The notes under the pieces are model-generated. The model was not told where the DNA came from. It ran no database searches and was given only the letters and a program-made list of their open reading frames with translations. A program made the translations under genes and the position numbers. Source: a virus. Taken from it: 24,561 nt of DNA. The stretch covers positions 1 to 24,561 of the IMG/VR virus record IMGVR_UViG_3300030116_005043; one strand, written 5' to 3'. The first letter of the stretch is position 1. Every line of letters starts with the position of its first letter. Below are positions 12,195 to 20,968 of the stretch, piece after piece.

Positions 12195-14378
12195 ATGGAT
12201 ATAGTTGAAAAAGAGTGGGAAGCACGCAAGAAGCATGGTTTACCGCCTTATCATGCAGTCGATCAAACAGATATAGGGTTTATCTATCATCAGCCACGTT
12301 TAAATGGTGATGTTCGCTATGATGAAGGCACAATAGCCTTTTTGAATGGTGATTTTGATGTTATGCGTTCCCATTGGAAGCATGAGAAAGATATTAGAGG
12401 TGTTTTTACAGATACTACGCCTTTGTATCTTGGGTATAGCCTACCCCATGTCACCGAAATAAGACCCACCCCCAAAGGGTTTGTGGCATATTTATTTTGT
12501 GATGGTGTATATTTCAGGAAGTTTGGTGCAAAGCTGTTAGCTTCTCTTGGAAATGGCTGTCATGTGCATATTATGGATGGTCCTGCACAGTTTGTTGAGC
12601 AGGTCATAGATGAGCTTGGGTTAGACACTGGATTAACGGTAGAACAACCCGAAGCCAATGCGGAATATTATCATAGCATACGGTTTATCCGTTGGTATGA
12701 GTTTATGAAAAAAACAGGTGAATATTCCTGTTTGTTAGATGTTGATGCACTTGCAAACCGCCCTTTTAAAGAGCTTCCACAGGTGGAAATCGGCATGAGA
12801 TTAAGACCTGCACGATTAGAACCCTGGAATGTCTGTAATGCCTCTGTATGCATAGGAAAAGCCAATACATATTGGAAAGGGGTCGCAGATTATATCTATC
12901 ATCTGTATAAAACAGATAAAATGATATGGCAGATAGACCAAGCAGCACTATGGGCAGTCTGGCAAAAACAACATGAAAATATACACACACTCGGAGAGGA
13001 AGAGGTTTCCTACGAGTATGGTGATAACAGCATTATCTGGTGTAATTCGGGCAAGAATAAATGGCAGGAAAGTGACCCCACCCGACAGAAATACAGGGAT
13101 AAGTTTAATACAATTATTGTTACACCGAGAGAAAGAATTAACAAAGAGTTAAACGACCTTGAGGCAAAAGCAAAGAATGAGTTGAAAAGCCTTAATCTCA
13201 AGGAGGCAGAACGTCTGTACCTTCGTTTATTAAGACGGTGTTTTGAAAACCTGCCACAAAAAAAGGTTAAAACGGAAACTGTTGAAAAGCAGGAAAGAAG
13301 AGTTGAAAAAATACTCTATTTGCCTGTTGAGGTGTCAGCAAGAGAATTAGCCTCAAGAGAATGGCTTGCTAAACAGATGAAGGGATGGAAGGTTGTTATT
13401 GGTAATAGATGGCAGATGCAAAACTGGCATGACCTTCCACCTGGAGTTATATTATGGAAATCCGCTAATACGCAGGATGTAGGCGTATTTACAGATGCAA
13501 TAAACTCAGGGCATTTAATAACCCTGATGGATGAAGAGCTTTTTCCTATGCAACCCCTTATGGAGTTGTATAAACCAAGTGTCGATAAAAGATGTCTTGA
13601 TTATGCAGATATGATATTTGCACACTCAGACGAGCAAAAACAATTATTTGAGCAATTAACACAAACACCTGTAGAGGTAACAGGCAACCCACGAAGTATT
13701 TTGGCAACAAAAATCAAGGGAGGTGATCGTAATGTTCTTTGCACTATGGTTGGAACACTCAATAACTTTGGTCGTACTTTTAATGATATGGTTATAGGCA
13801 CAGTCCGATTACTCGGAGGTGTGTCAGAAGAAGTTTTTGATTTTCTTGCTTATCAAATATCCCATGAAATACAGGGGTATGGGCTAACACGAAAAGCTAT
13901 AGATGAGCTTGAAAACCCACTTATACGGTGTCATCCAAGTGAAGATATGTCCTTTTGGGAAGGATTTGGTGAATTAGACGACAGAACACCGTTTTTAGAA
14001 AGATTAGAAGATTCCAGATGTATAATTCATGTCTCTGGTTGTGGCACAGGCTTGGAAGCTGCTTTAGCAGGTATTCCGACCGTCAGGCTTGGTGAGGGAG
14101 GACATGGATTATCAGCTAGAATTGGGCAGGGTATAACTGAAAACATCAAAGAAGCTGCCGTTTCTGCACAAACCCCAACTGTGCCTGAGTTTGCAGATGT
14201 TACTTTGCCCAATACGATTATGCGATTACAGGAAAAACACAGTTTTAAATGTAATTTTGATTTAAAAAAGGCGTATGATTTAATACCGTTTAAACCATTG
14301 GAATTTCATCAAAATAAGTTTCCAAAAGACCCTGATGGAGAGCTTATTGGTTGGAGAACTGTTTTATGTCAACCGTAA
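12195..14378 (+). CDS. Two-domain glycosyltransferase (GT-A-like plus GT-B-like)
   Basis: A 727-aa protein opening the late operon. The N-terminal part (about 95-310) looks like a GT-A sugar transferase, with SCLLDVDALANRP carrying a Asp-x-Asp (182-184) and a downstream IWQIDQAALWAVW typical of retaining enzymes. A helical linker (about 312-370) leads to a second part (373-720) resembling GT-B proteins of surface carbohydrate synthesis: ILYLPVEVSARELASREWL, GWKVVIGN, TGNPR, RCHPSED and SGCGTGLEAALAGIPTV. The acceptor is unknown: virion protein, host surface glycan or DNA base are all possible. The neighbouring MptE-like gene overlaps it. There are no membrane helices, so it is cytoplasmic. 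The start has GGGG eight bases upstream, just beyond the leader hairpin. Confidence 0.78.
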   Translation: MDIVEKEWEARKKHGLPPYHAVDQTDIGFIYHQPRLNGDVRYDEGTIAFLNGDFDVMRSHWKHEKDIRGVFTDTTPLYLGYSLPHVTEIRPTPKGFVAYLFCDGVYFRKFGAKLLASLGNGCHVHIMDGPAQFVEQVIDELGLDTGLTVEQPEANAEYYHSIRFIRWYEFMKKTGEYSCLLDVDALANRPFKELPQVEIGMRLRPARLEPWNVCNASVCIGKANTYWKGVADYIYHLYKTDKMIWQIDQAALWAVWQKQHENIHTLGEEEVSYEYGDNSIIWCNSGKNKWQESDPTRQKYRDKFNTIIVTPRERINKELNDLEAKAKNELKSLNLKEAERLYLRLLRRCFENLPQKKVKTETVEKQERRVEKILYLPVEVSARELASREWLAKQMKGWKVVIGNRWQMQNWHDLPPGVILWKSANTQDVGVFTDAINSGHLITLMDEELFPMQPLMELYKPSVDKRCLDYADMIFAHSDEQKQLFEQLTQTPVEVTGNPRSILATKIKGGDRNVLCTMVGTLNNFGRTFNDMVIGTVRLLGGVSEEVFDFLAYQISHEIQGYGLTRKAIDELENPLIRCHPSEDMSFWEGFGELDDRTPFLERLEDSRCIIHVSGCGTGLEAALAGIPTVRLGEGGHGLSARIGQGITENIKEAAVSAQTPTVPEFADVTLPNTIMRLQEKHSFKCNFDLKKAYDLIPFKPLEFHQNKFPKDPDGELIGWRTVLCQP

Positions 14379-15283
14379 CACTTGAAACCCTTGCTAAAAC
14401 CAATTTAAAGGAGACAAGTTTACAGAAAAAAGGTCAGGGAAGGCTTTTATTCTGGGAAATGGTTGAAAGAACACGAAAGGTTATGAAACGTAACCTTCCT
14501 GATATTTTTGAGTATCAAAACACAGGAAAAGGAACACTTTTGATTTGCGGAGGTGGTCCGAGTTTAGCAGACGAGTTAAAAACTATTCGTAAACTGTCTA
14601 AAAAGGCAAAAATACTAGCGTGTAACAAAACACACGATTATTTGATGGGTCGTAAGATAAAACCTGACTATGCTTGCCTTTTAGACCCTAAAGAATGGGT
14701 TAAAGATTATGTTCAGAACCCCCATAGAAAGGGCAAATATCTGGTGGCAGGTCAATGTCATCCGAAGGTATTCGATAATCTCAAAGGCTCGGAGGTTATA
14801 CTCTGGCACGCAGGAGTTGATTACTTTGGTGAAGAATACCCAAGTAAAATTCTCTATGAGGAGTTTCGTAACAGGGCTTGGAAAGTTGTTCCTGGGCCTA
14901 CTACAGTTGGCTTGCGGTCTGTTCTCGTGGGTTATTTGCTTGGTTATAGGGATTTTAGGCTCTTTGGTTTTGACAGTTCTCTCAGGGAGGACAAGGCTCA
15001 TGCTTATAGTAAACCAAAACCCCCTGATGCTAGAGAAGGAGAGGTAGCTTTAAAATCCAAGCTCGGCAAGGAAATATTTAAAACAAACAGTCATATGGCA
15101 AAACAATGTCTTGATTTTGAGGCATTATTAGAAAAAATCGGAGAATTAATACAAATGAAAGCATTTGACCCAATAAATATACAGGTTTATGGCGAAGGGT
15201 TACTTCCTAGCTTGGCAGCAGGGTATGGACTTCATGCAGATGCAGAAATGAACCTAAAATGGTGTGGTAAGGAAGCTGCATAA
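14366..15283 (+). CDS. MptE-like (DUF115) protein
   Basis: The 305-aa protein holds the DUF115/6-hydroxymethylpterin diphosphokinase-like core: TLLICGGGPSLADEL (GGGPSL around 62-67), ILACNKTHDYL, PDYACLLDPKEW, and VPGPTTVGLRSVLVGYLLGYRDFRLFGFD. In bacteria relatives occur in flagellin or surface glycosylation loci (motility accessory factors) and in archaeal cofactor synthesis. Beside a glycosyltransferase, a role in transferring or activating a sugar is more likely than pterin chemistry. The ATG has GGAG nine bases upstream and overlaps the glycosyltransferase stop by 13 bp; a TTG five codons earlier is possible but weaker. It joins TerS by TAATG. Confidence 0.78.
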   Translation: MSTVTLETLAKTNLKETSLQKKGQGRLLFWEMVERTRKVMKRNLPDIFEYQNTGKGTLLICGGGPSLADELKTIRKLSKKAKILACNKTHDYLMGRKIKPDYACLLDPKEWVKDYVQNPHRKGKYLVAGQCHPKVFDNLKGSEVILWHAGVDYFGEEYPSKILYEEFRNRAWKVVPGPTTVGLRSVLVGYLLGYRDFRLFGFDSSLREDKAHAYSKPKPPDAREGEVALKSKLGKEIFKTNSHMAKQCLDFEALLEKIGELIQMKAFDPINIQVYGEGLLPSLAAGYGLHADAEMNLKWCGKEAA

Positions 15284-15636
15284 TGCCTATGAAACCATTT
15301 ATACCCACAGAAGCAGATAAAGAAAGAGTTATTGACCTTGCAGGTAAAGGGTTTAGTCCTGAAGAAATAGCACATTATATCTTTAAAGAAGATGGTACAC
15401 CAGTATCAGGTAAAACAATTCTAAGAAAATTCAAAAAAGAATTAGCTTTTGGAAAAATTAAAACAGATAATCTTGTTGCAAGTGTCATGCAGGAAATGGC
15501 AACATCTGGTGAAAACACAAAAGCAACTATGTTTTGGCTTGAATCTCGCAGAAAATGGAACAAAGACAATGATGTTGAGCTTTCTGGTGAAATAACTGTT
15601 AAAATGCCATGCACAATTAAAGAAAAAAATGCTTAA
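15283..15636 (+). CDS. terS: Terminase small subunit
   Basis: The 117-aa protein has an N-terminal HTH of the type seen in phage TerS: VIDLAGKGFSPEEIAHYI then VSGKTILRKFKKELAFGK, followed by a helical oligomerisation part with ATMFWLESRRKWNK near the end. TerS recognises the packaging start on phage DNA and hands it to TerL. Its place directly before TerL, with an 8-bp overlap, agrees. Its own start overlaps the previous stop by 1 bp. Confidence 0.85.
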   Translation: MPMKPFIPTEADKERVIDLAGKGFSPEEIAHYIFKEDGTPVSGKTILRKFKKELAFGKIKTDNLVASVMQEMATSGENTKATMFWLESRRKWNKDNDVELSGEITVKMPCTIKEKNA

Positions 15637-16876
15637 TTTTGAATACACACCGAGAGATGTGTTTAAAACATTCCATGAACGAACAAACAGGTATGGTGTT
15701 ATTGTTGCACACAGGCGAGCAGGTAAAACAGTAGCGTGTGTTAATGATTTAATTATGAACGCCATAACAACTAAGAAAAAAAAGGCACGTTTTAGCTATA
15801 TTGCTCCGCATTACAACATGGCAAAAGATATAGCATGGGATTATTTAAAAAGTTACTCTGCACCTTTTTTAAAACAAGGTGGAAGTGTAAATGAAGCTGA
15901 ATTAAGAATTGACTTTAAAAATGGGTCAAGAATTAGACTTTATGGTGCTGATAATGTCAATAGATTGCGTGGAATTTACCATGATGGCATCATTTTAGAC
16001 GAATATGCAGATATGAACCCTAATATTTGGGAAGTTATACGCCCTGCTTTGTCAGATAGAGAGGGTTGGTGTGTCTGGATAGGAACGCCAAGAGGTCATA
16101 ATGACTTTTATCGTGTTTATGAACAGGCAATAAAGGATGGTTGGTATCATACTGCTTTGAAAGCAAGTAAAACAAACATACTTGATGCAAAAGAGTTAGA
16201 ATCTGCTGAACATGACCTTACTGAAGATCAATATGCACAGGAATACGAGTGTTCCTTTGAAGCAGCTATACAAGGTGCATATTATGGTGAGGAAATGAAA
16301 GAGGCAGAGGATGAAAAACGAATAACTTTCATACATTATGAAACAGACCATGAAGTGCATACAAGTTGGGATTTAGGTATTGGTGACAGCACCGCTATTT
16401 GGTTTATTCAAATGATTGGAAACGAGGTAAGGCTAATAGATTACTATGAGGCTTCTGGTGTTGGACTCGACCATTATGCAAAAGTCTTAGAAAACAAGCC
16501 TTATAAGTATGGAACTCATGTTTTTCCGCATGATGTTGAGGTAAAAGAGCTTGGAACAGGAAAATCACGCCTTGAAGTGCTGAGAAATCTTGGTTTAGAG
16601 CCATTTGTTGCTGAAAAACTTGGTTTAGAAGATGGAATACAGGCAACTCGAAGCATTTTGAACCGTTGTTGGTTTGATAAACAGAAATGTGAGCGTGGAA
16701 TAGAGGCATTAAAGCAATACAGACGTACTTTTGACGATAAAAACAAGGCATTTAAAAACAGACCCTTGCATGACTGGACAAGTCACGCAGCCGATAGTTT
16801 TAGATACATGGCTATAGGCTTAAAACCCAGACGTAAATACAAAGAATTGGAGTTTAACACAGCATGGATAGCGTAA
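15629..16876 (+). CDS. terL: Terminase large subunit
   Basis: ATP-driven DNA packaging motor and nuclease. The Walker A-like motif AHRRAGKT is at 27-34, Walker B IILDEY at 121-126 (Asp124, Glu125), the coupling motif IGTPRG at 151-156. The nuclease domain has WDLGIGDSTAIW (Asp248, Asp253) and SHAADSFRYM with Asp389, together the expected acidic metal-binding set. At 415 aa it is at the compact end for TerL but complete. It overlaps TerS and the following small gene, consistent with one late operon. Confidence 0.95.
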   Translation: MLNFEYTPRDVFKTFHERTNRYGVIVAHRRAGKTVACVNDLIMNAITTKKKKARFSYIAPHYNMAKDIAWDYLKSYSAPFLKQGGSVNEAELRIDFKNGSRIRLYGADNVNRLRGIYHDGIILDEYADMNPNIWEVIRPALSDREGWCVWIGTPRGHNDFYRVYEQAIKDGWYHTALKASKTNILDAKELESAEHDLTEDQYAQEYECSFEAAIQGAYYGEEMKEAEDEKRITFIHYETDHEVHTSWDLGIGDSTAIWFIQMIGNEVRLIDYYEASGVGLDHYAKVLENKPYKYGTHVFPHDVEVKELGTGKSRLEVLRNLGLEPFVAEKLGLEDGIQATRSILNRCWFDKQKCERGIEALKQYRRTFDDKNKAFKNRPLHDWTSHAADSFRYMAIGLKPRRKYKELEFNTAWIA

Positions 16877-17151
16877 AAAAGAAACGAGCAACTAAAACAG
16901 CCGATAAAACACCTACTAAACCTAAAATAAAGCCCGTCAGACGACCAAATTCACTTTCTGAGGGTTTTGCACAGGCAGGACTAAAGTTTAAAAAATTAGG
17001 CACAGATTGGCGGTTTAGTAACGGAGCAACATTAGTACAAGATCAAGAGCCACATTATAATAATATTTCAAAAATTGTTAATTATATGGCTACACATCCT
17101 GGAACAAATGTAACAGTAACTATAGCCTCAATACTTAAAGGTGCAAAATAG
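16864..17151 (+). CDS. Hypothetical basic protein, 95 aa, between TerL and portal
   Basis: A lysine- and proline-rich N-terminus (residues 5-30) precedes a small domain with LKFKKLGTDWRFSNGATLVQ and a C-terminal helix-strand piece. It overlaps TerL by 13 bp and touches the portal start. It may help packaging or portal assembly by position. No family recognised. Confidence 0.7.
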   Translation: MDSVKKKRATKTADKTPTKPKIKPVRRPNSLSEGFAQAGLKFKKLGTDWRFSNGATLVQDQEPHYNNISKIVNYMATHPGTNVTVTIASILKGAK

Positions 17152-19400
17152 TGGCAGAACCCCAAATTTTAGATGAAGAAATGATGCAAGAGACTGTTAT
17201 GGGCGAAGAGCCTATTGCTAAAGTTGAGCAAGTAACAGAAACAATAGAAACTGAAGTAGAACAGGGTATTACTGAAGATCAATTAAAGCAACTTTTATCA
17301 TCTGAAATAGCTGATGCTATGACCTATATACAAGGGTCAGAATTTATAGCAGATGACAGAGAAACAGCCTATGAATACTATCGTGGTGTTATGGATGATT
17401 TACCTGCACCACAAGGCAGGTCAAGAGTTACTGACAGAGCAGTATCAACTTACATAAACATGATGTTGCCGAGCTTACTGCGTGTGTTTACAGCAGGAAA
17501 ATACATAGCTATCTATGAACCTAATAATGAGCAAAATACTAAAATAGCAGAAATTATTACCCATTATGTAAACGAGTGTGTGTTTAGAAAAGATAATCAT
17601 GGTGAAATGATTATAAGAGATTGGGCTTGGAACGCACTTGTAGGTAAAGTTGGTGTTGTTAAAAGCTATTACAATGAAAGCAGTAAGAAAGAAGAAGAAA
17701 CCTATGAAGGTTTAAACGACATGGAGTTTGCTGATATTGTTCAAAGAGTAGAAGCAAATCCAGAACTTGAAATAAAGGCTCATACTGCAACATCTGTTGA
17801 AGGTCCGTCACCTATGGGCGAAGGTATGTTGTCTTTAACAGAACATGATCTTACAGTTGAAAGAACAGTAAACACTAGCACTGTTAAAATAGAAAACATA
17901 GAGTGGGAAGAGTTTGTTATATCAAGAGATGCTCGCAACCTTGAAGATGCTGTTTTAAAATCTCATAGAACGTATTACAGAGCAGGTGATCTTATTGAAA
18001 TGGGCTATGACCCAGATACAGTTGCACGTTTGCCAACCTATACAAACAGAGCATATCAATCAAAAGTATATGATGATTACTACAGAGAAAGAAACAGAGC
18101 AGATAGTCCTGACCCTGCATTAAGAGAAGTGTTAGTTCACGAGGGTATTGTTAAGTGTGATTATGATGGTACAGGGGTAAGAGAGTGGTATTTTGTCTGT
18201 GGTGGTGGTGAAAATGTAGTCGAAGTTCTTGCTATGGAACGCTATGACTGTCAAATTGTATTTTCTGATTTTTGCCCAGAACCTATTCCTAACTTGTTTT
18301 TTGGTCGTTGTCCTGCTGATGCCCTTGTAGAAATACAAAGAGCAAACACTGTTATTACTCGTATGATGCTTGATAGCGGTTATTTATCTATGACTCCCCA
18401 AAGAGAGGTTGTGTTTGACAACTTAGTAAACCCCGAGCAGTTGACCAACCTCTCACCAGGCGCACCAGTTTATGTAACAAGAGCAGGTAGTATTCGTGAA
18501 ATGCAAGTTCCTTTTGTTGGAAACCAAGCTCTTAATATGCTGACTCACTTTGAAACAGAGGCAGAAAAACGCACAGGTGTATCAAAAGCATCTATGGGAT
18601 TAGAACCTGATGTTCTTGCAAACCAGACTGCAACCGCAGCCAACATAGCCTATAGTTCAAGTTTGGGTAAAGTAGAGATGATTGCTCGTATGTGGGCAGA
18701 TGGAGGCATGAGAAAGCTATTTTCTGGTATATTAAAACAACTTATAAAATATCAGGATTTTACTCGTATAATTCGTATGTCAGGTCAGGAAGTTGCTATA
18801 GACCCTCGCCAATGGGAAATGTTTAAAGAAGCAGATGTTAATATTGATACAGGTCTTGGTACAGGCAACAGAGACAGAGATATGGCTATGATTAATGCTA
18901 TTGTTGGTAAGCAGGAAGCTATTATAGGTCAGTTTGGGGTTAATTCACCTCTTGTTGACCTTAATAAATACTCAAGAGCTTTACAGGACATGGCTCAAAC
19001 AGCAGGTATAAAAGACCCTGAACAATACTTTGGTGAAATACCTGTAGGGTATCAACCACCACAAAAACCACCTTCTGCCGAGCAAATGGAAGCACAGCGT
19101 AAACAACAGAAAGATCAACAGGACTTTCAGGTTGACATGATGAATTTACAGTTGAAAGCAAGAGAACTTGCCTTGAAAGAAGCACAGGTTCTTGCAGATA
19201 GTGGCTCACAAATGTCACCTGCTGAAATACAAAAACTACAAATGCAGTATGAAAAAATGTTGTTAGATGCTGAGTTAAAACGTCAGAAAATGGCTCTTGA
19301 TGCCACTAACAAGTTACAAGAACTAGAAGTAGAAGCAAGTTTAGAAAAATATGCAATAGATAAAAAATCACCAAAAGGACAGGGTATTATCCCTGATTAG
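17151..19400 (+). CDS. Portal protein (P22-like)
   Basis: The 749-aa protein forms the ring through which DNA enters the capsid. The layout fits P22-type portals (P22 gp1 is about 725 aa): EYYRGVMDDLPAPQGRS, then YINMMLPSLLRVF, EWEEFVISRDAR and the clip/stem region with FETEAEKRTGVSKASMGL. The C-terminal 110 residues are Gln/Lys/Glu-rich coiled coil (about 635-735), as in barrel-bearing podovirus portals. The GTG start has AAAGGTG upstream and sits on the stop of the preceding gene. Size and neighbours support the call. Confidence 0.9.
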   Translation: MAEPQILDEEMMQETVMGEEPIAKVEQVTETIETEVEQGITEDQLKQLLSSEIADAMTYIQGSEFIADDRETAYEYYRGVMDDLPAPQGRSRVTDRAVSTYINMMLPSLLRVFTAGKYIAIYEPNNEQNTKIAEIITHYVNECVFRKDNHGEMIIRDWAWNALVGKVGVVKSYYNESSKKEEETYEGLNDMEFADIVQRVEANPELEIKAHTATSVEGPSPMGEGMLSLTEHDLTVERTVNTSTVKIENIEWEEFVISRDARNLEDAVLKSHRTYYRAGDLIEMGYDPDTVARLPTYTNRAYQSKVYDDYYRERNRADSPDPALREVLVHEGIVKCDYDGTGVREWYFVCGGGENVVEVLAMERYDCQIVFSDFCPEPIPNLFFGRCPADALVEIQRANTVITRMMLDSGYLSMTPQREVVFDNLVNPEQLTNLSPGAPVYVTRAGSIREMQVPFVGNQALNMLTHFETEAEKRTGVSKASMGLEPDVLANQTATAANIAYSSSLGKVEMIARMWADGGMRKLFSGILKQLIKYQDFTRIIRMSGQEVAIDPRQWEMFKEADVNIDTGLGTGNRDRDMAMINAIVGKQEAIIGQFGVNSPLVDLNKYSRALQDMAQTAGIKDPEQYFGEIPVGYQPPQKPPSAEQMEAQRKQQKDQQDFQVDMMNLQLKARELALKEAQVLADSGSQMSPAEIQKLQMQYEKMLLDAELKRQKMALDATNKLQELEVEASLEKYAIDKKSPKGQGIIPD

Positions 19401-19408
19401 GAGGAATT

Positions 19409-19567
19409 ATGTCTTGGTTGCAAAGTATTAAAAACTTTTTTATGCGTAAACCTTCTGGAGAAAGAGCAAGGAATAAAAAAGGGCATTTTATTCCTGATGA
19501 CCCAGAAACACCGCATATAAACGAAGCCTATAAAGATGGTTATACACCTGAAAACAAACTGTATTAG
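19409..19567 (+). CDS. Small basic hypothetical protein, 52 aa
   Basis: Begins MSWLQSIKNFFMRKPSGERA, ends PENKLY. The N-terminus could be an amphipathic helix; the middle is basic and the end acidic. AGGAGG lies six bases before the ATG, directly after the portal stop. It belongs to the run of tiny genes between portal and scaffold. No family recognised. Confidence 0.75.
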   Translation: MSWLQSIKNFFMRKPSGERARNKKGHFIPDDPETPHINEAYKDGYTPENKLY

Positions 19568-19576
19568 GAGAACAAA

Positions 19577-19684
19577 ATGCCTGGATATATGTATAAAAAA
19601 CCTATGAAAACTAAGAACAAAAAGAAACCAGTAAAAAAAAGTAAAACAAAAAACAAAGCTAAAAAAATGGGTAAAAAATATTAA
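19577..19684 (+). CDS. Lysine-rich mini-protein, 35 aa
   Basis: Of 35 residues 16 are lysine. It starts MPGYMYKKPMKTKNKKK and ends MGKKY. GGAG lies seven bases before the ATG and the stop overlaps the next start (TAATG). Such composition suggests binding to DNA or to an acidic partner such as the scaffold. Gene identity rests on the ribosome-binding site and tight packing. Confidence 0.65.
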   Translation: MPGYMYKKPMKTKNKKKPVKKSKTKNKAKKMGKKY

Positions 19685-19968
19685 TGGCAACAACAGCACA
19701 GGTTAAACGTACACCTTCTGGTCGATTACAGTATCGTGGTGAAACTTTTAGTGGTTATAACAAACCTAAAAGGTCAGTTAAAGGTGCTAAAAAATCGGCT
19801 GTACTTGCAAAAAAAGGCAATCAAGTAAAACTTGTACGTTTTGGCGATAAAAACATGACAATTAAGAAAGATCAACCTGCTAGGCGTAAATCGTTCAGAG
19901 CAAGGCATAATTGTGATACTGCTAAAGATAAATTTTCAGCACGTTATTGGAGCTGCAAAGCGTGGTAA
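19684..19968 (+). CDS. Basic structural-region protein with Cys-containing tail, 94 aa
   Basis: Residues RTPSGRLQYRGETFSGYNKP open the protein, and the C-terminus is FRARHNCDTAKDKFSARYWSCKAW, with two Cys and a His that could bind zinc. This ending recalls small proteins repeatedly found next to phage head genes, especially in marine phages. About 28 percent of residues are Lys/Arg. Overlaps both neighbours. It may be a minor virion or DNA-binding protein; this is inference. Confidence 0.72.
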   Translation: MATTAQVKRTPSGRLQYRGETFSGYNKPKRSVKGAKKSAVLAKKGNQVKLVRFGDKNMTIKKDQPARRKSFRARHNCDTAKDKFSARYWSCKAW

Positions 19969-20147
19969 AGAAAAAAGCTAAAAGTCGTGTAAATGAAGCA
20001 GGTAACTATACCAAACCGACTATGCGTAAAAGATTATTTAACAAGATTAAAGCAGGTACAAAAGGTGGTAAAGCAGGTCAATGGTCTGCTCGTAAGGCTC
20101 AGATGTTAGCGAGAGAATACAAAAAAGCAGGTGGAGGCTATAAATGA
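19962..20147 (+). CDS. Basic protein of a widespread marine-phage type, 61 aa
   Basis: The sequence VNEAGNYTKPTMRKRLFNKI and AGQWSARKAQMLAREYKKAG, ending GGGYK, is a compact motif I recall from many cyanophage and marine phage proteins, sometimes as a domain of larger ones. Its function is unknown to me. Nineteen of 61 residues are basic. The GTG start has GGAG nine bases upstream and overlaps the previous stop; an in-frame TTG five codons earlier is weaker. Confidence 0.75.
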   Translation: MVKKKAKSRVNEAGNYTKPTMRKRLFNKIKAGTKGGKAGQWSARKAQMLAREYKKAGGGYK

Positions 20148-20311
20148 AAGTAAAAGCACCAAAAGGTTTTCATTGGATGAAACAAAAAGATGGTTCTTAC
20201 AACCTAATGAAGCATAAAGGCAAGTTTGTTCCTCATAAGGGTGCAAGTATGCAAGCTGTCTTTAAAGTTCAAAAAGTGCATAAAAATGGCAATCAAAAAA
20301 AGTCAGCGTAG
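20144..20311 (+). CDS. Small basic hypothetical protein, 55 aa
   Basis: Begins MKVKAPKGFHWMKQKDGSYN and contains LMKHKGKFVPHKGASMQAVF, a short beta-rich basic domain. Its ATG overlaps the stop of the previous gene as ATGA, and its end overlaps the next gene by 26 bp in another frame. No family recognised, but the composition matches its neighbours. Confidence 0.7.
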   Translation: MKVKAPKGFHWMKQKDGSYNLMKHKGKFVPHKGASMQAVFKVQKVHKNGNQKKSA

Positions 20312-20528
20312 TTTAAAGAATTGGACAAAACAAAAATGGCGTACTAAATCTGGTAAGCCTTCTGGTAAAACAGGTGAGCGTTATTTACCAGAGAAAGCTA
20401 TTAAATCTATGTCTGCAAAAGAATATGCAGCAACAACACGCAAAAAACGAGAAGATACTAAAAAAGGTAAACAACACAGTAAACAACCCAAAAAGATTGC
20501 TAAAAAAACAAGGCGGTACAGAACATGA
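20286..20528 (+). CDS. DUF5872-like basic protein, 80 aa
   Basis: The pattern KSQRSLKNWTKQKWRTKSGK, then GERYLPEKAIKSM, AKEYAATTRKKRED and QPKKIAKKTRRYR matches what I remember of DUF5872, common in phages and large viruses. Its function is unknown. About 36 percent of residues are Lys/Arg, so binding to DNA is likely. I chose the ATG at 20286; an upstream in-frame start would lie almost wholly over the previous gene. Confidence 0.75.
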   Translation: MAIKKSQRSLKNWTKQKWRTKSGKPSGKTGERYLPEKAIKSMSAKEYAATTRKKREDTKKGKQHSKQPKKIAKKTRRYRT

Positions 20529-20683
20529 CAAGCAAAGATTTAAGAACAGCATTAGAAAAACATGAACAGGAATGTTCACAAAGATTTGCTGATGTAGAAA
20601 GAAAGATAGACCGTTTAGATAGCAAGCTATGGGGTTTGGCTGTGCTTATTATTATTGCTAGTGGATTAGAACAATTATTATGA
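20525..20683 (+). CDS. Small membrane-anchored coiled-coil protein (XhlA-like)
   Basis: The 52-aa protein has a helical coiled-coil N-terminus (DLRTALEKHEQECSQRF, then VERKIDRLDSKL) and one hydrophobic segment (LWGLAVLIIIASGL, about 35-48). This is the layout of XhlA-type proteins that help phage holins, and of other small virion or membrane proteins. It overlaps the preceding gene by 4 bp and the following start as ATGA. It also contains an exact copy of the 12-bp control-region palindrome. Confidence 0.68.
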   Translation: MTSKDLRTALEKHEQECSQRFADVERKIDRLDSKLWGLAVLIIIASGLEQLL

Positions 20684-20949
20684 CCGAAGAAGAAAGATTA
20701 CAATGGGCTAAAGATGCAGAGAAAAATCCTGCAATCTGGGAAAGTTTTGAAGTTTTAAAGAAAACTTATATGCAACAAGCATCACTTTGCGATCAAAAAG
20801 ATGATTTAGGTCGTTATCGTTACTTGGAAGCATATAAAGATATAGATGTTGTAGAAAAACATCTAAAAGCTGTACTGCATGGCGGTAAATTAACTGACAA
20901 GCAACAGCGTGAATTTGCCTCTAAAAAGAGGTTTATTCCATCATTTTAA
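20680..20949 (+). CDS. Hypothetical protein, 89 aa, before scaffold
   Basis: Acidic-to-neutral helical protein, MTEEERLQWAKDAEKNPAIW at the start and a basic end. The centre carries a helical pair (YRYLEAYKDIDVVEKHLKAV). It follows the membrane protein with an ATGA overlap and precedes the scaffold by 19 bp. Small helical proteins at this position are common in podovirus head modules, but I do not recognise this family. Confidence 0.72.
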   Translation: MTEEERLQWAKDAEKNPAIWESFEVLKKTYMQQASLCDQKDDLGRYRYLEAYKDIDVVEKHLKAVLHGGKLTDKQQREFASKKRFIPSF

Positions 20950-20968
20950 CATTAAATAAGAGGTATTT

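Noticed and set aside
12015-12236. Leftward 73-codon open frame across the late leader
   Set aside because: It runs antisense through the leader hairpin and the start of the glycosyltransferase gene and shows no family signal.
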